Below are positions 24,428-37,875 of a DNA stretch of 64,000 nt, one piece after another. The first letter of the stretch is position 1; every line of letters starts with the position of its first letter. This stretch comes from Sebastes aleutianus (taxonomy: Eukaryota > Chordata > Actinopteri > Perciformes > Sebastidae): assembly GCA_916700875.1 (NCBI GenBank), contig CAKAKS010000004.1, forward strand, positions 14,556,444-14,620,443, written 5' to 3'. The position numbers and the translations under genes are program-made. The notes below the pieces were generated by a model. It ran no database searches and had not been told where the DNA came from. It worked only from the letters and a program-made list of their open reading frames with translations.

Positions 24428-24861
24428 GATGCTGCACATCTATGGGACAAAGGAAACAAAAAAAACCCCTATGACAAGCTATCTAACAAAGAGCCATAAA
24501 ACCAACATCCACATGGGATCCTACATTAGGGGGGCATTGTAAAGACAACACCTTTTTGTTATTATCTGTATATGTTTTTTTTTTATCCTATAAGATATTT
24601 ATTGTAAACACTCCTTGGACAATATTGTTAAGTTAAGGAAGGTGATGTTCTTCTGTATCCAGTCAAGACATCACTAGTGGCTTTGGAGCTAACATTGTGA
24701 TAGAGAAAGAGCTGCTGTATATTCAGCTATGTGGAATAAAACATGCACATAACTAGCGGGGTTCAGTCCGACCCAGTCCCACTGGCAGGGCAGAGTCTTT
24801 TCTCCAGCTGTGTCCTCATGTGGCACTAGTTACTGACAGAAGCTGCATCTCCAGCTGCACC
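24428..24861 (+). other. slco5a1: Probable 5' UTR of slco5a1 with upstream ATGs
   Basis: A good acceptor (pyrimidine-rich stretch ending CTCTAG at 24427) could begin the exon that contains the start codon. Downstream of it come an upstream ORF of 37 codons plus stop (ATG 24429 to TAA at 24540-24542) and a three-codon ORF just before the true start (ATG TGG CAC TAG, 24818-24829). If this leader is transcribed, the upstream ORFs should dampen translation. Alternatively transcription may start inside this stretch: a TATATT sequence lies near 24718. Both readings are inference. Confidence 0.4.
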
Positions 24862-25801
24862 ATGACTTCATCGGACAACGACGAAACAGGGAGTGACCTG
24901 TCTGAGTCTCTGGAGATCCGTGAGCTCCAGGACCAGTACATGGACCCAGAGACCTGCTTCAAGTCCAAGAGCTTACCCATCCTTAACGGGCCCGCTGCGG
25001 AGCTTCGACTGGTCAACACCACCCACACCTGTGTGGCTGTGGATGAGGGCAGCGAGCTCCAGCTAAAGACCCCAGACTCCAGCCAGGCAGAGACTCCCTC
25101 CTCCAGGACGGACTTCTCCCCCTCTGCCTCCAGCATGGTGGGGCTCAGCAGCTGTTTACCTGTGGAGGGCCACAGGGCCGCTGGCTCCGGGGGTAAAAAA
25201 CTTGGTTTCTCTCTCACCCGCCTTATCCGCATCCCAGCCAGGAAGTATGCGCGGGCCATCCTGAGGGACTCCCGCTGCTTCCTGTTCTGCATGTGCTACC
25301 TGACCTTCATTCAGTCCCTGATGGTTTCGGGCTACCTGAGCAGTGTCATCACCACCATTGAGAAGCGTTACAGCCTGCGCAGCTCTGAGTCCGGCCTGCT
25401 GGTCAGCTGCTTCGACATCGGCAGCTTGCTGGTGGTGGTCTTCATCTCCTACTTTGGGGGCAGGGGTCAGAGGCCACGCTGGCTGGCTGTGGGTGGGGTG
25501 ATCATCGCTGTAGGGGCGGCATTGTTTTCCCTGCCCCACTTCATCTCGCCACCCTACCAGATCCAGGAGATGAACTCCTCAACTGGCCGCGAAGGCCTCT
25601 GTCAGAGCGGCAACAGCAGCGGGCGTGAGCTCGATGTGGCGTCGTGTCCTCGCGACCAGGAGGGCAACGAGCACAACCTGTATGTGACTCTGTTCATCTG
25701 CGCCCAGATACTTGTGGGCATGGGGTCGACGCCAATCTATACCCTGGGGCCCACCTACCTGGACGACAATGTGAAGAAAGAAAATGCATCTCTCTACCTG
25801 G
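24862..25801 (+). CDS. slco5a1: slco5a1 coding exon 1: N-terminus and helices 1-4
   Basis: Encodes residues 1-313 plus the first base of codon 314 (phase 1 donor, G|GTAGGA). I place the start at ATG 24862, which has A at -3 (CACCATGA). The open frame extends upstream to 24820, but that position is GTG, not ATG. The resulting start MTSSDNDETG is followed by an acidic and Ser/Thr-rich cytoplasmic region (1-135) that includes a FKSKSLPIL element at 33-41, similar to the SKSLPVL of human SLCO5A1 as I recall it. Helix 1 is about 138-160, helix 2 about 178-198, helix 3 about 206-226 and helix 4 about 274-294. The helix 3-4 loop carries sequons at N238 and N251 and cysteines C247 and C262. The STPIYTLGPTYLDDN stretch (289-303) is a very conserved OATP segment. 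The antisense frames over this GC-rich exon are open but are only shadows. Confidence 0.95.
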
Positions 25802-26718
25802 GTAGGATGTCCTCTAATTAATTTTATTTCCCATGCTTATGACCTGACATTTATAAAAAGTGAAGGAATAATGTTGCATCTTTTGCAAGTTTCACTAGTT
25901 TTGCGCCGCTGTACAAACTTGAAGGATGCAGAGCTCTTGTGTTATACAGTTACTGGCCACTAACACAATAAGTGTCAATTATCCCAGCTGATTTCATTCC
26001 CACAATAAATGCATTGGACGCTTGCATTTTGATAGATTTAGAAGACAGCTTTTAACTGGTATGGTCTTGCTAATGTTCACCAGGAGGGTATGTGCATGTA
26101 TGAGTTCAACAATGCACTCACCCCCCACCCCCAGCCCTCTGTCCTTTTGATTTTAATCTCCGCGGCATGCAACCTCTGCACCACACTGAGGTAAATACAG
26201 AGACTGCAAAGTCAACCCTGGGCCAGTAGCACATGAGGGGAGTATGGGGCGAGAAGCAGAACTGGGTTGCTTATGATTAATGGTCCTGTACTGTCTGTGC
26301 TTGTGTGTGGATAATAATGCTGTGTCCTCAGGCTTGTGTGTGTGTGTGTGTGTATGTGCACAGAAGGCTGGCAGCACTAAAGCAACATGCTCTGATGTTT
26401 AGCCAGAAAAGACTAGTTTATGTTGCAGATTGTCTGTTGTATTCCTTTGCAAATCATCTGTACATTTCTTCACAGGTATCCTGTAATTTATCTGGCATGC
26501 TGGGGCTTTGCTGGCAATAATGGTTTTGCTCAGAAAGATTGCCTCTACGTAACACAACCACATACTGTACATAGCTCATAGAGGAGTTCATGATTGCAGA
26601 AGTAATCCTTCTGTCTGTCTGCACATTGTTGTTGGGTTATTGGGACAAGGGGCACCCCTCAATCTGGTGCAGTGTTGTTACACAGATGGTCACTGACCCA
26701 CTGACCTGTGTGTAACTA

Positions 26719-26930
26719 ATGATTATTGTCCTCATCAGTTAATCTATTGATTTATGTTTTGGATTTAATCTGCAAAATTGTTTACACTATAAAAGTTCAG
26801 AAAATAGTGAAAAATGGTTCTAATTTTTGCTTGAAAGCAATTAATTGCTTTTCAAGTATTGTCAATTTAACTTTCAACTGACCCGCTAACCGATTAATTG
26901 ATTAATGTTTCAGTATTTGAGTTAGGGCTA
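26719..26930. mobile_element. hAT-like relic with ATTAATTGATTAAT end
   Basis: Runs from GATTATTGTCCTCATCAG through AAAATAGTGAAAAATGG to CCGATTAATTGATTAATG and GTTTCAG. This layout matches a dispersed fish element I recall. A related 3' end occurs at 42410-42556. Strongly diverged. Confidence 0.5.
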
Positions 26931-26931
26931 T

Positions 26932-27303
26932 GCTATTAATTGAATTTCAATTACGATTTTGTCTTCCAACGATTATGAAAACAAGATAATCGACATAAAA
27001 CAATTGTTGTGCCGCGTTCTGTTTCGCAATTACGCCTTCGTTTTGTCTTGTCATAAATCCAGTTCACCCCTTTCCTTTACAGCGGTGAGCTTTCGCCCCG
27101 TTCGGTGGGTCTTTATAAATCTAGTCTCTTAATTATGCTCTCAAAATGCATCAAATTGATGCATTTAACTTTAAAATGTAGGGTGCAAAATGTTCTTTCT
27201 AATTGCATGATGTTTCCAAAGTCAATGAGGAATCATGTTAAATAATCTTGATCTCATTATTGACCAAAAATAATCACGATTATGATTTTTGCCATAATCA
27301 AGC
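26932..27303. mobile_element. hAT-like relic (TAGGGCT end)
   Basis: Begins TAGGGCTATGCTATTAATTG and ends in a complementary AATCACGATTATGATTTTTG CCATAATCAAGCT. It abuts the previous element, so two insertions lie side by side. No coding capacity. Confidence 0.55.
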
Positions 27304-28120
27304 TAATGTGAGTTGTATGCAAGTGTAGTTTTCTTCTTCTTTTTTGTCTGTGTATATTCATGCGAGGAGCAATGCCTGCACAACACCAAGATGGTTGCAC
27401 AGCATTAACAACAATGCTGACACCAGCCCTTGATTACAACATTACACAGCCTATGGAGCATATTCTCTGTCGAGTCCTTTTCGCTGCCTGCTCCGCTGCC
27501 CCTGAGACCCAGTATTGATCCGATCCCTGCGTCACAGGGAGCCAATGCAGCATAGCTATTGAACCAGGCAGGAAAACAAGGAGAAAACAACCCCAAACAC
27601 AGACTTGCTGTGCCCTCACCTCAGCAAGGCACTCCAGAGCAAATGCATCGAGGCTCGTAAGGCTCATTGAGCATCACAGTCAAGACATCCCCTTACACAG
27701 ATGTCCGTCAAAAGCATCTCCAGTGACCTTGATGGTTATTTTCAGAGGTGACTCCCAGAGGGATAATCTGTTTCGTTCCAGCAAAGCATTGTTTGGTAAA
27801 AACAGAAACATGTTCTGACATGTCAGAGGGAGCAGATGAGTGGGGAAAAATGTCCTTATCAGATGCTCACAATAACCATGGTAACTGGGCTTCAGTTTTA
27901 TCACCCAGCTGTTTTGAGTACATTTTTATCTTTGACATTCTCTGAGGCTTGTTCTGGTATTTGAAGCATGAATCAGCCAGTCCAGGTGGTGCTGGCTTGT
28001 CATGGTAGTTTGAATAAAATCTAGCTTCAGACATCAAAATTGTTTATTTCACCTCAGAAAAAAACATATTTTTGGGAAAGTGTATGAGTTAACCTTTAAA
28101 TAACATAGTTTTTCATCCAA

Positions 28121-28656
28121 TTAGGAGCGTAACAAAATATTGAGTATCGTGAAATTATGTTTTGTGATACTGTATCAGTTCTCCAAAACTCTCGATTTTT
28201 AATGTCCTTAAAAATGTCCGCTGTTCTTTTGTCTTTTACATGGATGTACTAAAGAGAACTGGATACAGCGTTGTAGGCTGGCTCCCGTTCATTCCTATGA
28301 GAATTGATCAGTGGCGCATGAAGCCAAACTGGCTCGACTGCCGAATGATGAAGTACCCGGATCCTCCGGCGATCTAACGCATCCCATGGGCCGCAGTAGT
28401 GTTTCCTTTAACTACGCCTCCCAGCCCTCGCTCCAGCCGCGGTCTAGGGTAGCCATTTCACATGATGACTTTTTTTTAAAGATTTTATACATATGGTGAT
28501 GTGTTCTTTATACTATGACAGTATTCCTAGATTTTTTGTAAACGCACCTCTTATCGCCTTGCTTACAGTAACGCAATTTATTGCAATATATTGAATTGTT
28601 ACCCCTATATCATGATATGTATTGCATCACCAGATTCTTGCCAATACACAGCCCTA
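28121..28656. mobile_element. Diverged DNA element containing family B copy 2
   Basis: Starts TTAGGAGCGTAACAAAATAT with TGAGTATCGTGA and ends TATCATGATATG...ACAGCCCTA. The ends resemble hAT-type repeats with ATCGTGATA motifs. A block at 28240-28375 is shared with the nested insertion in family A (9453-9588). Confidence 0.5.
28240..28375. repeat. Family B copy 2
   Basis: ATGGATGTACTAAAGAGAACT, GGCTCCCGTTCATTCCTATGA, GTGGCGCATGAAGCCAAACT and AAGTACCCGGATCCTCCGGC align in the same order and orientation with 9453-9588. Similarity stops at GGCGATCT in both, which suggests a true element boundary or a shared module there. Confidence 0.75.
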
Positions 28657-31600
28657 CTACCCATCCCCCTTTCTCCCCTCATGATGGGAAAATGGAGCAC
28701 TTCCTAACCTGTTCGCCCAGAGATCCTCGAAGCCATTTTCATATTTTCCCAGCTTAATTTTATGGAGATATAGGCTACCCATATCTCAAGGAGGCTTCCC
28801 CCGAAATTACTTTGAGACGTTTTTTTCCCCACACCCACGAATGTAAACCCCATCTCAATTTACACTGGCTCAGAGGGGAGGAGCTGCTCGCTTTTGTAGG
28901 ACAATGCGGTTTACACTGAGGGGTACTTCTGGTGCCCTTGGAGGAAGAGAAAGCGAGAGTGTGTGTGAGGATGTTATCTTTGTGTATGCATGCATACACA
29001 GTAGGGCATTCCCTCTGACCCGTCGCCCCATTTTCCAGCTCTGGCCCCACGTCACTATGGTAATGTAACAAGCACAGCATCTGAACTTTACCTCTTTTAC
29101 TCTACTTTGTGAGCAAATGGTGAAATAAGGGTTTGTAGATCTCTTTTTAGTGTTTTTATAGTACTCCTCTAGAGAGAATAAAGATGAGCACTGGCAGCTC
29201 GAGTGTGGAAGTAACCACCATGTGCACATTTCTGCCTCTTTCCTCAGTCTTTTCTGTCTTTGTGCTCTGACAGATTTATAACCTACCATTCTTGGCGTTA
29301 CTATGGTGAGCGTTTGTCTTTGCCCTTCCCTGAGGAGCCACTGCACCTTGTATGAAGGTGCATTAGATGAAATTTCTATTCATCAGTTGAGTAGCAATTC
29401 GTAGTAAACAAACTTATTTGAAACACGTCCAGCTTTTGTTCTTGATTTGCCTCGGATCTCTAACAATCTGTCACCATCTCTGTCTGATTTGGCAACGCAG
29501 TGAGCCACAGATCTAAACGATCGATAATCTAGATTCTCCTCATTGAATTGTTGATCCATTACAAGCTTTGGACAGTGGCTGTGACCTCCAGCTATGAGAG
29601 GGGGTGTCCCCCCCCCCCCCATTGACGACCTCTGTGATTTACAAGCTAATGATGCTGAGAAGCTGTTATTGATGTGAGGTGAATGGGGAGGTCAGTCCTG
29701 ATTAGATTGCTGTCTGTGTGTCAACATTACTTCCCAGAGGCGGTGTATAAATTCAGCTCGCAGCAAAAATATTCCTCAAATTTTCATTGTTTTTATAACC
29801 CTTTGTTTATGCAAAGTTTTTCTTTTATAACCTTTTTTATTGTCTAGACTTTGCAGCCTCTTTGCATACAGATATACATGCAGCTACCCTCTCTACATGC
29901 AGGATAAGGTTAATTGATTCCTCCTGGCCTACAAAGTCCCGCTGCCTCTGCATTAACTAGTTTGCAGCGCGGATGACTCTGAAACTAACATACTGATGTG
30001 TGTGTTATTGGTGCTTGTGCATTATTAATGTTCTATTAGACACTCATGAAAAACCAAGGGCATCTGGCATAGCCCAGTCTGACACAGTGGGACTGTAAGA
30101 GGGCTGTTTATTTTACTAAAGAGGAGGAGAAGAGGTGGTGCCCAGTTTAGGAAGAGGGGAGCTTTAACACCCGCAGGGACGGCCTGAAGACTGGTCTTGT
30201 CTGCGCTCTCTGATACACACACACGCGCGCACATGCTCACATAAGCACAAGGGGTGTGTTCTCTGCTCTCTCCCTCTGACAAATTTAGAAAGAACAGTTG
30301 CTCTCAGTCTCTCTCCTGGAGTGTGTTTTGTATGTGTGTGTGTGTGTGTGTAATGTGCGTCCCCACCAGATTAGTGAGAAAAAAAACAGGAATGAATGAT
30401 GTTAGTTCACAGTCAGTGTGTTTTTATTTTTTGTGACTTGTGAAGATTATCAGTCGTGGCCCTGGCACGTCCCTTTCTGTGCTCACTCACTCAATTTCAT
30501 TAAACTGTGTGTCCTGTTCTGACTAGCAGCCAAAGCAAATGCAGATTGTGCACACATACACAAGTCCCCAGAGAAGCTGCCTTCTCCCCGTTGCTCTCTC
30601 CGCCCCGCCAGGCTGACAGATCACATTTCATGATCGGTTAGGGTACACGTTTGGCCCCGTCAGAGGCTGGCACACATATAGAAAGAAGGCTGTTTCATCA
30701 CTGTCCCCTCGGCTTATCCTCAAGGAGGTTTTAAATATCTCTACCCCCCTTTCCCTTCAGTCCTGTTGGCCACACAGGCCCTCAGGGTTACTCAGCAGCA
30801 GGCGACCTTTTTAGCTGCAGACTGCAGGGCTGCAAGCTCTGACCACTACTACTATGACTCCCCTGTGAACCGCTGACCCCTCTGTCTGTGCTTAGAAATC
30901 TTTTACTGTTTTTCTTTTCACAAACCTGCACTCCTTACAGACAATTTTGACTTTAATCAGGAAGAGTAGGAGTGATGGAATAAGGCAGAGTACGTTCAGG
31001 CAAGTGTGGGAGTCCATTTGTTTCCAGAGGCTACGGTCTTCACCGCAACAACTGTAGTGCAGTCATCGCTCAGCCTTATTGGCCGATGGCTTCTGGACAT
31101 TTTTCAGTGTTGTGGCCGGGTTGTTTTGACAGTGTGGGAAGGTTCCTGGGGAAATGCCACAAGAGGTTTTTGTGATCGCAGGAACGCTGAGAAACCTTTT
31201 GTTTCCAGCTATGCAGGAAAGAAATGGACATTTTTCTTTGTTTGAGCTGGCTCTTTGGTCCATGTTGTTCCACCAAATCTTTCTTGATCCTTGGCTGTTG
31301 TTGGCTCGGGTTAAAATGAAATAATGCCCCAAAATAGCTTTTGGGGTGGTTTAATTGTCACTGCATAGAAACACTGTAGGGGATTGTTACTTCTCATGCG
31401 TTTTTTGGACATTTACACATTAGAAATCTGCTTGGGAAATAAAATATAATTCAGATTTTCAGTGTGATTGAAGACTGTTTGAGTGGTTTATGTTTTTGAC
31501 CAGATGTTCTACAGTAACTAGAAAAAGCTCAGGACCGTAGACACTTCCTCCTCCACCCACGAAGCCACGAATCCTAATTGAGTGTCTTGGGGCCGGGGAT

Positions 31601-33330
31601 TACATGATTACCTGAACCGCGTCCGTCAATTTGGACAAATTACAGTACCTCATTCACAAATGAAACCTCTAATTTATAACATATCTTAATGTGACATCTG
31701 TTCTTGCAAATAGTGTCCTTTTTTTTCTCACTTTATATTTTCAGTCTAGATGGATGGCTTTAATATTGCTTTATCTCCCCTGAGCTGTCACATCCTTTTC
31801 TAAGTGTTTTATGGCCTGTAACATAAAAACAAGAGGCCACTCCACTTGAGATGTCCTTTGCCGTTTCATCTCTACTGGCTGAAAGCACTCAAAAAACCTG
31901 CAGCCTCTGTGTGCATTTTCTCTGATTAAACCAATCAGCGTTGTGAAGAGAAACATGCCCTTCCTTTGCCTGTTGTGTCCAGTCAGGAAATGAGTTGTTG
32001 TCAATAATTACCAGATGTTTATCTGTTGCCAGGGGTACAGTATGTCCTGCGATGGCGATCAGAACAGAGGGCACTGTTTCTATCAAGCACTGGAACCTTA
32101 AAATGGCAGAAACTCTGACTGAGCTACTGTGCGATTGGACATATCTGACCTGCGTCAATGCTCTCTGGATCAAATAGTTGCATATACTGAACAGAGACAG
32201 CCTGTACATTCACGTCAAGCTGAATTACATTCCCCTGCATGCCTCTTGTGCATCTTATCTGCTCAGCTCAGTCCGCCCTCCAAGTTGATTCAGCCTTTAG
32301 GGTGTTGTTGGGAGTGTTGTTTTGCTACAGAGATGAAAAAAATCTTCCTTCATTCTAGTGTCATTCCCTCAGAGCAGTGGACTGGCCATTGTTCTCCTTG
32401 ACCCCTGTGCTGCAAGGATGGAGAACGAGGGAGGAAGGGCTGCTGGAGGGAGAAGTGTTAATAGCTTTTACATAAGTGTAGGAACATTTTGAGCAAAAAA
32501 AGCTGTGGAGTTTGGGAAAAAAATTTGCTATTGTTCACACATATGAGGAGAATGTCAACAAATACTGGCCTCCACATGGACATCCAAACAGATTGAGCAA
32601 CATTGGTGAGAAAATGGAAAACATTTATAAAATGTCTTTCATTCATTGACATTTTTATACACTGGGTGTCCTTTTTGCATGGACCTTTTTGTTGTCCCCT
32701 TCTGACCTTCAGCTGTTATTCTAGTGTACTAGCTGCACATAGCAGACCCATTTGTGTTAAGCTTCCTGGAGGGACAGGAGCACACTATGAGGGAGATGGA
32801 TGGCACTAAACGTTTTCCGATCTCACATACACGTGCACACTCCGACACATACTGAAAAGTAATGCACTGAGACCAAAAAATGAAGCCTGACAGGCGTACA
32901 GACCGGGGCGAATTTCACTGTGCACATTCTTCTGTCTGTCACGGCGGCCCTGCCAAGCTCTGTTATGCCACTAAATGTAGCGTTAAGCTGGTTGCGCATT
33001 ATGTAACTCGGGCTAATAGGCTAACATGTAAGCGTGATATAGCTCATCGGAGAGACAGTGTTTTGACAAGATTGTCCACTGATGTTAGCTGACCGAGTTT
33101 GCTTATTGTTGTGGGAAGTTTGGGAGAAAAGTTCATTTAAAGTGCACAGCAGGATTATTTTAATAGCTGGATAGTTTTATAATAATTTTCCAAAGCCTGT
33201 GCTTGTTTAATGCAAATTTGTGTGAGGCTTTTGTTCATGTAGCTGTGTGTTTTACATTTTGGGGGGCCTAGTTGTTGGTAGAGCGTTGAGGGGTGTGAAT
33301 GGTGAGAGAGCAGCTGTTTATAGCTGGCAG

Positions 33331-33350
33331 GGTGTGTGTGTGTGTGTGTG
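33331..33350. repeat. (GT)n microsatellite
   Basis: About ten GT units. Confidence 0.9.
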
Positions 33351-34395
33351 CACCTGCAGTTGGGGGTGGGTGAGGTTTGGGGCTCTGGGGGGTTGTTGAG
33401 CACAAGTGTTTGCAGGAGGCAGGGTTTTGTGTTGCACTGGTTTTCCTGCAAGCGTGCAGTGGCATTTGAACATCTGTGCCTGTGTGAAGAGACTGCAGAG
33501 AAGTCTGACCCATCAACGTCAAGACTTGCTTCATACACTTCTGTCACAGTGTGTAGGAGGCACCTCTGCTGCAGAACAGTGCACAGAGTTCCTTTCTTAC
33601 CTGCATTAACACCAAACGATGTGAATGAAAGCAGGGCTGTGCCATGTAGTCACTCCATCTGCTGCGTGTTCTGCCACAGTAATTATATTCATACGAATAC
33701 TAATCAAAGTATTCCAGATTCATGGTTAAGATCGCATAAGCTCAGCTATTAATATTCTTATAGCTTTTTATCCTTCAAGATACCAGTAAATCCAATTTTC
33801 TCACTGTTGCCAAGGGAATGGAGCTCACACAGGACACCGATTCACAAAACACACGCAGACATAAAGAGCAGTGGTAAATATGATTAAGAATATGCCTTGA
33901 TATCTCTGATATGGTTTCTTGAAGGCTTGAGCTAATGTAGACTGTGGAAATGAGTTGGAACCAGCATTCATTCTTTCTATTTTCCTCTTGGAGGAAAAGC
34001 TGATGCAGGATTTGGACCGAGGATGAATCTGCCAAATTCTTGGCTCTGGCTGGCAGATGAGGCGGGCGCCGCTTCTTTAGCACCATGGACCAGATTGCTG
34101 TGCCATGTCTGTCAATGAGAGAGGCTGAAAAGCTGCAGGTGCAAGCTTGTGGCAAACTAACACCAAAGCCCCGTACTCACTACTCTCTATTGGATTCACA
34201 CACACACTCACAGGCATCATATAATGTGGTTATACCCCCCACCCCAGATGCCCCATTCATGGCCCCTCGTCAGCTGAAAGATTATCTGCCACCCTCTCAA
34301 ATGCTGGAACATTATGTATGCACAGACAAACACACAGAGTGGTGACAGACGTGGTGTGTTTGACGCCACATTTGGGAGCACTCCACCAGTGTATG

Positions 34396-34400
<5 letters not shown>

Positions 34401-34428
<28 letters not shown>
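34401..34428. repeat. (TG)n microsatellite
   Basis: About 14 TG units preceded by a short TATATA stretch. Confidence 0.95.
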
Positions 34429-34450
34429 ATGCTTGTTTTGGCAAGGTAAT

Positions 34451-34951
34451 CAGGGTTCAACATTGTTTTTTTTCACTTGCCAGGTCAGTTAACTGGGTCA
34501 GAAATCGACTTACCCAAAGTCAATTTTGACTTGCCCCTATACTAATTGTTTTTTATTTATTAGCGGTTACCAAATAACAACAAAGACCAAAGTTAATTGC
34601 CATGTTTAATATTTATCTAAGGAGTTTCGCCCACATCCTCTTAAGGCCTACCAAATAAACTCCTGTTTCCAGGATGATTGAAATGCTTGCTTGCACTTCA
34701 GCTCATAAACTTTGTCTTTACCCGCTGCTATTTCCTCACGAGTGCCCGATCAGTACTGCGCATGTGCAACTCTCAACAGAGATGAGAAGGTAGTGAGATG
34801 GCTCACTTCTTAGCTACTTCCATCATTAGCTCCAGAAAAAACATTGTTTAATTCTTTGATCGAGCAAGTGAGTTACTAGGTTTATATGGCCGGCCGATGT
34901 GGCATTTTACTTGACCCGGGCAAGCGGGCAATCCTCATTGTTGAGCCCTTT
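34451..34951. mobile_element. DNA transposon relic with inverted ends
   Basis: Starts CAGGGTTCAACATTG and ends CATTGTTGAGCCCTTTG, an imperfect inverted pair. ACTTGCC / GGCAAG motifs repeat near both ends (CACTTGCCAGG, ACTTGCCCC, GACCCGGGCAAGC). About 500 bp with no coding content; hAT-like. Confidence 0.65.
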
Positions 34952-36203
34952 GTAATGTAAGGGTCCCCTCAGATTTTCTGGATGACATACAGTTTCGATC
35001 AGAAGTTGATAATGAAGCATAATAACTTCATATGTGTCTGTCAACTGATGGATGTAAATGCATAGTCTTCCTTCCTACAATGACACAAACTGTTTGAAGC
35101 ATGGTCAATTTTCACCCAGAAATACCTTCATAAACCATGATTGTTTGTACCCTTAATCTCACAAATCTGATGACTAATCCTAACCTAGAATAGCAATTTG
35201 TTGATTTAACAGCTCGGCCAGAGAGTGGGGGAAAAATAGCAAGCTCAACAGCGGACTCTCTGTACCAGCCTGTTTGCCCTGCCTGTGCATCATGTTTGTA
35301 TATTTGCGAGGTACACACTGACCTGAACTTGTCTAAAGAGGAGCTTTCATTGCGGGAAATTGCTTGAAACTGCCTTTTCAATCATCCATTAGAAGCAATT
35401 AGTCGAGGATAAACTAAAAAATTTGTATTTGCTAAAATTCTGTAAAAGGAAGGGGAGTAAAAGTCACAGAGGAAAATGGATTAGAAGGAAAATCCACAAA
35501 AGATGATGGATTAGACAATTAAGTAGAGAGCAAAAGGATTTACTCAATGTGGCAGTGTGTGAAAGACTTCTGAGAAATATTAGAAAGTGAAGTCATATGA
35601 CAGGGAGGTGGCACAAAGGAATTAGGCTCCGTCTGTCTTTGAATGACATCCCATCAGTAAGCCAGTTAAAGAGAGCTGTGTTGGTTTGATTGGCTTGTCA
35701 CAAGGGGAGATTGTGAGGAAGAGAGAGTGAAATAGATTTCCAGCTGTCTAATAAATAACACTTTATAACGCTGGCATTGATGGTGAGAACTTTTTTCCTC
35801 TTGACTGACATCGAAGTAGGATTGCTTTGTGCACAGCATTCACAAATAACTTTTCGGCAGCAGAATTTAATATGACGGTAAAATCAAAAGTGAGTCGTCA
35901 CTCACTTCACGTCAACAATCTTCAGTAGTTCGTGGTTATAAAATAACAAGTGTGTACAGTGCTGTTTGCCACAGGATTTATCAGGTTTGTCTTACAATAG
36001 ACTTTCAATGAGAATGATGAATAGCCTTGGTTTAGCGGGTCCAGCCCCACGATGCTATAAAATAAAATGGAATTGATCAACAGTATTGATCAGAAAATAT
36101 ACAAAACAACAATTGAGACACATAAGTCATATAGTCACGAGTTTTTAAAAGGAACTCCCACTTGATCAAATTTTATTCCAAAAGCATTCTTTAAACGGAG
36201 ACT

Positions 36204-36658
36204 TTAAGGGTGCTTTCACACGCCATTATGCGTTTGGCTAGTCCAAATCAGATGGAAATTTATACTTTTTTTTTTTTTCTATTTAGTCTGGTTCGATTTC
36301 ACGGTGCACAAATTCAAGCAGACCAAATAAAAACATGGTTTTGGGGCGTGTACGAAGGAGCAAAGTTATCTTTTTCATCTCGAGAGCTGCCACTAATGTG
36401 CTGGGAATCGCGGACTTGGATATATTGCTACGTTTTTTTCACTTTGCACTGATCTACTGTGCGCCCAAATTCCTATAAACGTTGTTTACCTGTGTCCATC
36501 TTACAAATGCCCACACAGGCAGCCTGCGTTTTGGTTCGCTTGGAAATGGCCCGAGACATCTCTCGCAAGCGGTCTTGGACCGGTTGTTTTGGTCCGCACC
36601 AGAGTATGATTACTGCGTTCACAACTGCCCACTGCTGGCTTGTGAAAGCGCCCTAAAT
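36204..36658. mobile_element. hAT-like element with GGGTGCTTTCACAC ends
   Basis: Left end TTAAGGGTGCTTTCACAC and right end TGTGAAAGCGCCCTAAA are inverted matches with one or two differences. Interior motifs (GGTTCG, TTGGTCCGCACCAGAGT) match a well-known fish short element. No coding content. Confidence 0.7.
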
Positions 36659-37875
36659 CTTTTGTCCCAACCAGAGGGATTGTCCATCTGACAGTGATGG
36701 ATTTAGAGGCCCACTCACACGTTTTAATGCAGCACAGAAGAGTGAGCAGCTGAGGACTGACCTGATGTGTATTGCTGACTGGGTTCTCCTTCCATTGCAA
36801 TGTTCCCAGTAGATTTTTGCGACATTTAGATTTCTTTGCATTCAACTGTACTCCCCCCAGCCCTCGGCCCCTCAAGTGGATACTGCTGGAAAACAGCAGC
36901 AGCAGATTTGTGGTCTTTTGCTGTCAGTGCAGGTCCAGAAGCCTTACGCCAGCATCCGTATCAGCAGAAAATGGTCATGTGGTGCTAGAGTTGGGATCCG
37001 TGACCCCTGTGACACACACTGAAGTTGCACTGGGGTTCCTCAGGAAAGCCTTGCATGCTAGAAACTGAACGTCACTGCTACAATCTTTACTTTACTATCC
37101 TGCAGTGAGGAGCTTTGGTATAAACAATGACAAAAGAGAGGACACAATTTCTGACTTTTCTTTCAAAAGGCGTTACAAAATTCCTCCAGTGGAGCATGTA
37201 CAGTAGATTTATGAATTGGATCCTGGCCTGCCCTTATTGTGTGTCTCACCTCTACACCATCAATCATGCCCCTCACCACATCAGGGTGAGAGACGAGGTC
37301 ACTGGGTCATAGTTTGCAGTACAGAAGAATAAGAGGGGGGAAGGGATGGAGAAATCAGACTTAAGATGCTGATCAAGTCCTTGTGATCAGTCATGTCTTT
37401 TGCTTAAGGGGCTTATAACATTAATACCTCGGGGTAAAGCAGTACAAAAGCCTGATGGGTGGCCTGAACGCAGATTTCCAAGTCAGAAAGGCTTTGATGT
37501 TGCAGTTCGTATGGTTCTTAGACGTTATGTCTGGCTGATTAAGTCTTGACTCTTTGTCTGTACCAGTCTGTACTCCCTGCACGCCAGGATCAAAGTCCTT
37601 TAGTGTACTTTATGAGCCATTCAAATATTCACCACATCCTGCCCACGTTTCATACTTCTCATCCTTTTACCTCCCACTGTTCTGCCAGTGGGGCGCCAGC
37701 ACTGTGTAGAACTTTCATTGACAGCTAGCACTATTAAATGTTACATGAATATGAACAGGTTATATATATGTAGAATAGATTCTCATCTTTTCAGGCATTC
37801 TAATTTGAATGGATGGTATAGCATACAATTAAAACCTTAAATCTGGTGTCTCCCTACTTTCAAAGCCGTCTGGTA

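Noticed and set aside
24816..25539. Antisense open frames of 158 and 127 codons.
   Set aside because: They lie opposite slco5a1 coding exon 1; high GC and its codon bias leave the other strand open. There is no independent evidence for them.
33155..33752. Open frames of 130 and 138 codons on opposite strands.
   Set aside because: They are driven by the GT microsatellite at 33331-33350 and low-complexity flanks; no recognisable protein.
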